DNA of 64,000 nucleotides. Source: UBA10324 sp038326325 (GTDB lineage: Bacteria > Bacteroidota > Bacteroidia > Chitinophagales > UBA10324). The notes below the pieces were generated by a model. That model saw only the letters and a list, made by a program, of their open reading frames with translations, did no database searches and was not told the origin of the DNA. A program made the position numbers and the translations under genes. Of the stretch, positions 62,901 through 64,000 are shown piece by piece; the stretch's first letter is position 1; every line of letters begins with the position of its first letter. The stretch covers positions 74,914 to 138,913 of the forward strand of contig JBBQJW010000009.1 in NCBI GenBank assembly GCA_038326325.1, given 5' to 3'.

Positions 62901-64000
62901 ATCCCTGGCAATTGTGCGCATCTGTAACAGTTAGATTATAAATGGCGCCATTCACAAACAATAAATCTTCAGTAGTCGCCCCATTTGACCAATGATATTG
63001 GTAAGGTCCTGTTCCACCATTAACTGTCACGAATAATTGAGCTGCATAATTCCCACAAATAGATGGAACTACGGAATCAATCACTAAAATCGGAACCGGA
63101 TTTGGCATTGAAATAATAGTATCTAATGAACAACCTGTAGCTGATGTAACAGTAAGGGTATAATTTCCAGCAGATACTCCAAATATGAATGGAAGGTTAG
63201 ATCCACTTGACCAATGATAAGTATATGGTGATGTTGAACCAAACGCGCTCGCAATTACAGACCCATTTGTTAAAACAGTACAAGTTGGATAATTAATTGT
63301 CAGGTTCACTCCTATTGTTCCTCCAACATTCTGAAGTGAAATTGCTTTAACATTGTAACAACCGCTCGCATCAGTAACTGTAACATTGTAATTACCGGAA
63401 ATAACATTTGAAATATCTTCACTTGTAGCACCATTCGACCATATATAAGTGAATGGAGAAACTCCACCGTTAACAGAAATATTAATTGAGCCATTTGCAT
63501 TTCCACAAGTTGAACTTGTATGCACCTCAGAAACAACTAAGCTATTCACTGAAAGATTAGTCGTGATGATTGAATCACATCCGCTAACTGAAGTTAGTGT
63601 TGAAGTATAAGTACCCGCTGCTGTTACACTCGTTCCGTTTGGTAAAGTATATGAAGCGCCTGAACAGATTTGTGCGTTTACTGTTGAAGCATAAACCGGA
63701 TTCACCGAAAGATTAGTTATGATGATTGAATCACATCCGCTAACCGATGTCAGTGTAGAAGTATAAGTTCCCGCGGCTGTTACACTCGTTCCGTTTGGTA
63801 AAGTGTATAAAGAGCCAGAACAGATTTGTGCATTTACTGTTGAAGTCAATACTGAGTTCACAGAAAGGTTCGTCGTGATGATAGAATCACATCCATTAAC
63901 TGAAGTCAATGTTGAAGTGTAAGTTCCCGCTGCTGTTACACTTGTTCCGTTCGGCAATGTGTATGAAGCGCCTGAACAGATTTGTGCATTTACTGTTGAA
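56935..64000 (-). CDS. Giant surface protein with SprB, Ig-like, PKD and CHU_C domains, 5' end missing
   Basis: The frame is open to the right edge, so the protein exceeds 2,350 residues and its N-terminus is outside the window. From N to C: at least three Ig-like units of about 52 residues (ICSGASYTLPNGTSVTAAG...GCDSIITTNLSVN; 63540-64000), six SprB-type repeats (62200-63540), seven more Ig units (61108-62199), about ten SprB repeats (58870-61100), five Ig-like units of another type (ATYTWLPSTGL; about 57690-58860), two PKD domains, and a type B sorting domain (FIPNAFTPNGDGKNDVFNIYG...; residues about 2260-2340). The type B (gliding-motility-associated, CHU_C) domain and SprB repeats indicate a T9SS surface adhesin. 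Confidence 0.9.
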   Translation of the reverse strand, partial: STVNAQICSGASYTLPNGTSVTAAGTYTSTLTSVNGCDSIITTNLSVNSVLTSTVNAQICSGSLYTLPNGTSVTAAGTYTSTLTSVSGCDSIIITNLSVNPVYASTVNAQICSGASYTLPNGTSVTAAGTYTSTLTSVSGCDSIITTNLSVNSLVVSEVHTSSTCGNANGSINISVNGGVSPFTYIWSNGATSEDISNVISGNYNVTVTDASGCYNVKAISLQNVGGTIGVNLTINYPTCTVLTNGSVIASAFGSTSPYTYHWSSGSNLPFIFGVSAGNYTLTVTSATGCSLDTIISMPNPVPILVIDSVVPSICGNYAAQLFVTVNGGTGPYQYHWSNGATTEDLLFVNGAIYNLTVTDAHNCQGLLSVNIPNILLPYLAETHVNSSCGNATGSVDLTPSGGNLPYHFQWSNGETTEDASNLNAGVYTVTAFDANGCTSSLTISISNNNGPSVIESHQDEYCGLANASIDLTITGGASPYSINWSNGITAEDLSNISAGNYEVTVSDNNNCTTSTTINVNGQNGQTLLLNSIAPVCNGSSNGAISLSVTGGVPAYSYLWNNGSTNQNLSGLSTGNYIVSVTDAFGCVVAGSASLNNPSVITPVTVNAQICSGASYTLPSGASVTAAGTYTSTLTSVSGCDSIITTNLSVNSVLTSIVNSQICSGASYTLPNGTSVTAAGTYTSTLTSVSGCDSIITTNLSVNAVLTSTVNAQICSGSSYTLPNGTSVTAAGTYISTLTSVSGCDSIITTNLSVNSALTSTVNAQICSGASYTLPNGTSVTTVGTYTSTLTSVSGCDSIITTNLSVNPVLTSTVNAQICSGASYTLPNGTSVTAAGTYTSTLTSISGCDSVITTILTVNPVYASTVNAQICFGGNYILPNGTSVTAAGTYTSTLTSVNGCDSIITTNLSVNAVLTSTVNAQICSGASYTLPNGTSVTAAGTYTSTLTSVSGCDSVITTNLSVNSILLSETHINSNCGNNNGTIDLTVTGGTPSYNYIWNNNFSTEDLSGLISGNYWVIVTDMIGCSETLNATINSLNGPVTSETHSDVTCGNSNGTINLSVAGGTTPYTFNWSNNATTQNLSNITQGNYFVTVTDANNCNSVLSVNINSLNGPSLTETHTNSSCGNPNGAVNLTVTGGVPPYSYAWNNSVNSEDLNSITQGIYTVTVTDINLCSSSLTVSVGGNNIPAISETHNDAICGNSNASIDITIGGGASGYSYMWSTGATTEDISSISQGNYFITVTDVNTCQSILSINIGNNNSNQPSITETHSDPNCGQSNGSIDVTVTGGTLPYEYEWNNNSTNEDLVGIVAGGYNVEVLDANGCTATFPVVINCISAPPCLLSAVVSPINTSCSNPNSGGATLTITNSVAALSYLWSNGSTQQNLGGVVSGNYSVTVNDAIGCSTSSMVSIINLTGPSVSETHTNTSCGNNNGAISLTVAGGASPYTYNWSNSITSQNLTNASSGNYFVTVTDANNCQAILNVLLENSTYPSVSETHTNASCGNNNGAIDLTVSSGTAPYSFVWNTGGTTEDPNTMNAGNYTVTVSDAFNCSATVSVTISNSNAPSISETHVDASCGNNNGAINLTVVGGVSPYAYQWSNSSTTQGVSNLSQGNYLVTVTDANNCPAILSVMIENISGPVMSVNAALPSCGQTNGAIVLIVSSGMPPYSYNWVNGATTSSLSNLAAGSYSVTVTDLSGCSLFTTTNLISSASPVINLSSPSNIICLGNATDITATGAATYTWLPSTGLNSSTGNNVIANPIATTTYTVTGLASGGCSSASSIVITVNPNPNLNLIPASTTICPGGSTTISASGATTYLWTPSISLSTSTGTTVTASPNITTTYTVTATSNGCSVQATTVLGVMSIPNLSLNTIDTSICFGTSVIINATGAGTNYTWSPSTGLSAITGNNISANPIIPTTYTVTTTNGIGCSNSASIVVNVNSLPAISAIANNNSICAGNSVQLNATGGTSYSWSPSVSLNNSTSATVTAAPGVNTTYTVTGIDAATGCSAQATTSVIINSSINISVSATATTICPGQTAILSASGANAYSWYPATGLNMTNGVSVTAQPDSTITYTVVGANTSGCTGSTTVTLVVGVLPDVIVDVLPDEGCSPLTVTFDNHTTGAASFDWSFGDNTSSNSVSPIHIYYTQGTYPVTLVVTGQGGCADTLSNLASIVVHPSPVANFSVDPGLGVVTTLADATFTFYNQSTNANHYQWFYGDGSTDTFKNVLHTYQHPGDFDVTLIATADYGCADTVTLHPILVVEDGTVFIPNAFTPNGDGKNDVFNIYGTGIQNFTLNIFDRIGELVYQGDENSSGWDATFKGQPVNVGVFVYVVDITYDDGTKANKKGDVTVVR
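61108..62199 (-). repeat. 156-bp tandem repeat array (seven units)
   Basis: Seven near-identical 156-bp units encode Ig-like domains of 52 residues. Landmarks such as CAGATTTGTGCATTTAC recur at 156-bp spacing. Three of the seven carry TGTTACAC at the codons for VT, and the others have CCGTTACAC. The similarity suggests recent duplication or gene conversion. Confidence 0.9.
63540..64000 (-). repeat. 156-bp tandem repeat array, continues past the edge
   Basis: At least three units of the same family are present, with almost the same sequence as the array at 61108-62199. The two arrays are separated by SprB repeats, which suggests exchange or block duplication within the gene. Confidence 0.9.

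Larger units (their letters stand above)
1..64000. repeat. Dispersed iterated word TGTWACA
   Basis: The heptamer TGTTACA and its reverse complement TGTAACA recur through the window, most often flanked by C or G. A by-eye count gives at least 104 copies between 1 and 57,000, where about 12 are expected for 37-38 % G+C. Because the two forms are reverse complements, the motif is a palindrome with a central A/T pair. In genes it is often in frame as Val-Thr (GTT/GTA ACA) or Leu-Gln (TTA CAG). It also occurs between genes, for example near 10350, 19266, 27475 and 27542. Few or no copies lie at 21.3-23.0 kb, 28.5-30.4 kb and 33.1-35.5 kb. The function is unknown. Confidence 0.85.

Noticed and set aside
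1..64000. tRNA, rRNA, insertion sequence or prophage genes
   Set aside because: None was recognised on reading either strand. A tRNA scan would be needed to exclude a cryptic tRNA in the short gaps.

Overview
The window is a chromosomal segment of a Bacteroidota bacterium, probably environmental and of the Chitinophagales/Sphingobacteriales/Flavobacteriales type. The evidence is AT-rich DNA, at least seven proteins with type IX secretion (T9SS) C-terminal sorting domains, a giant SprB/CHU_C surface protein, typical family versions of MarC, YhhQ, DUF1573-YajC-CoaE and a C1B aminopeptidase, and a few promoters of the TTG-N19-TAnnTTTG type. No rRNA, tRNA, CRISPR array, transposase or phage gene was found by eye.

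Layout. 0-6.1 kb: the 3' part of a C1 aminopeptidase, then a leftward block (acyltransferase, HEAT-like protein, glycosyltransferase, DnaQ-like exonuclease, SRPBCC protein, Mpl ligase). 6.2-15.7 kb: a tiny lipoprotein, MarC, a T9SS propeller, RNase HI, a YhhQ transporter, a cobalamin riboswitch with a BtuG-like T9SS propeller, PyrC, PfkA and PrmC. 15.8-21 kb: cold-shock protein, ClpS, a membrane pyrophosphatase with a cysteine-rich tail, a TMEM175-like channel and an NmrA-like reductase. 21-27.4 kb: an accessory region with a large T9SS protein, orphan membrane genes, short dispersed repeats and a regulator remnant. 27.5-47.4 kb: mostly core genes (DegP, DapF, GyrA, Fmt, CorA, YajC, CoaE, TrmH, BioD, M2 peptidase, YigZ). 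47.4-52.3 kb: two T9SS-exported sulfatases divergent from a formylglycine-generating enzyme with a signal peptide. 52.3-56.9 kb: SCP2 protein, ECF sigma factor with a membrane partner, and prolyl oligopeptidase. 56.9-64 kb: the 3' part of a giant repeat adhesin that runs off the right edge.

How the genes work together. Surface biology dominates the accessory content. The sulfatases and their exported maturase form a plausible self-contained module for sulfated polymers. The riboswitch-controlled propeller points to vitamin B12 capture at the cell surface. The peptidases (C1, M2, S9A, DegP) suit a protein-degrading lifestyle.

The strongest unexplained signal is a short, nearly palindromic word, TGTWACA (TGTTACA and TGTAACA are reverse complements). 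I counted at least 104 copies by eye in the first 57 kb, against about 12 expected from base composition. It lies inside genes and between them, on both strands, and behaves like a highly iterated palindrome of unknown role. A second odd element is a 7-bp tandem repeat (AGTTGGC units) inserted in frame in both prmC and fmt.
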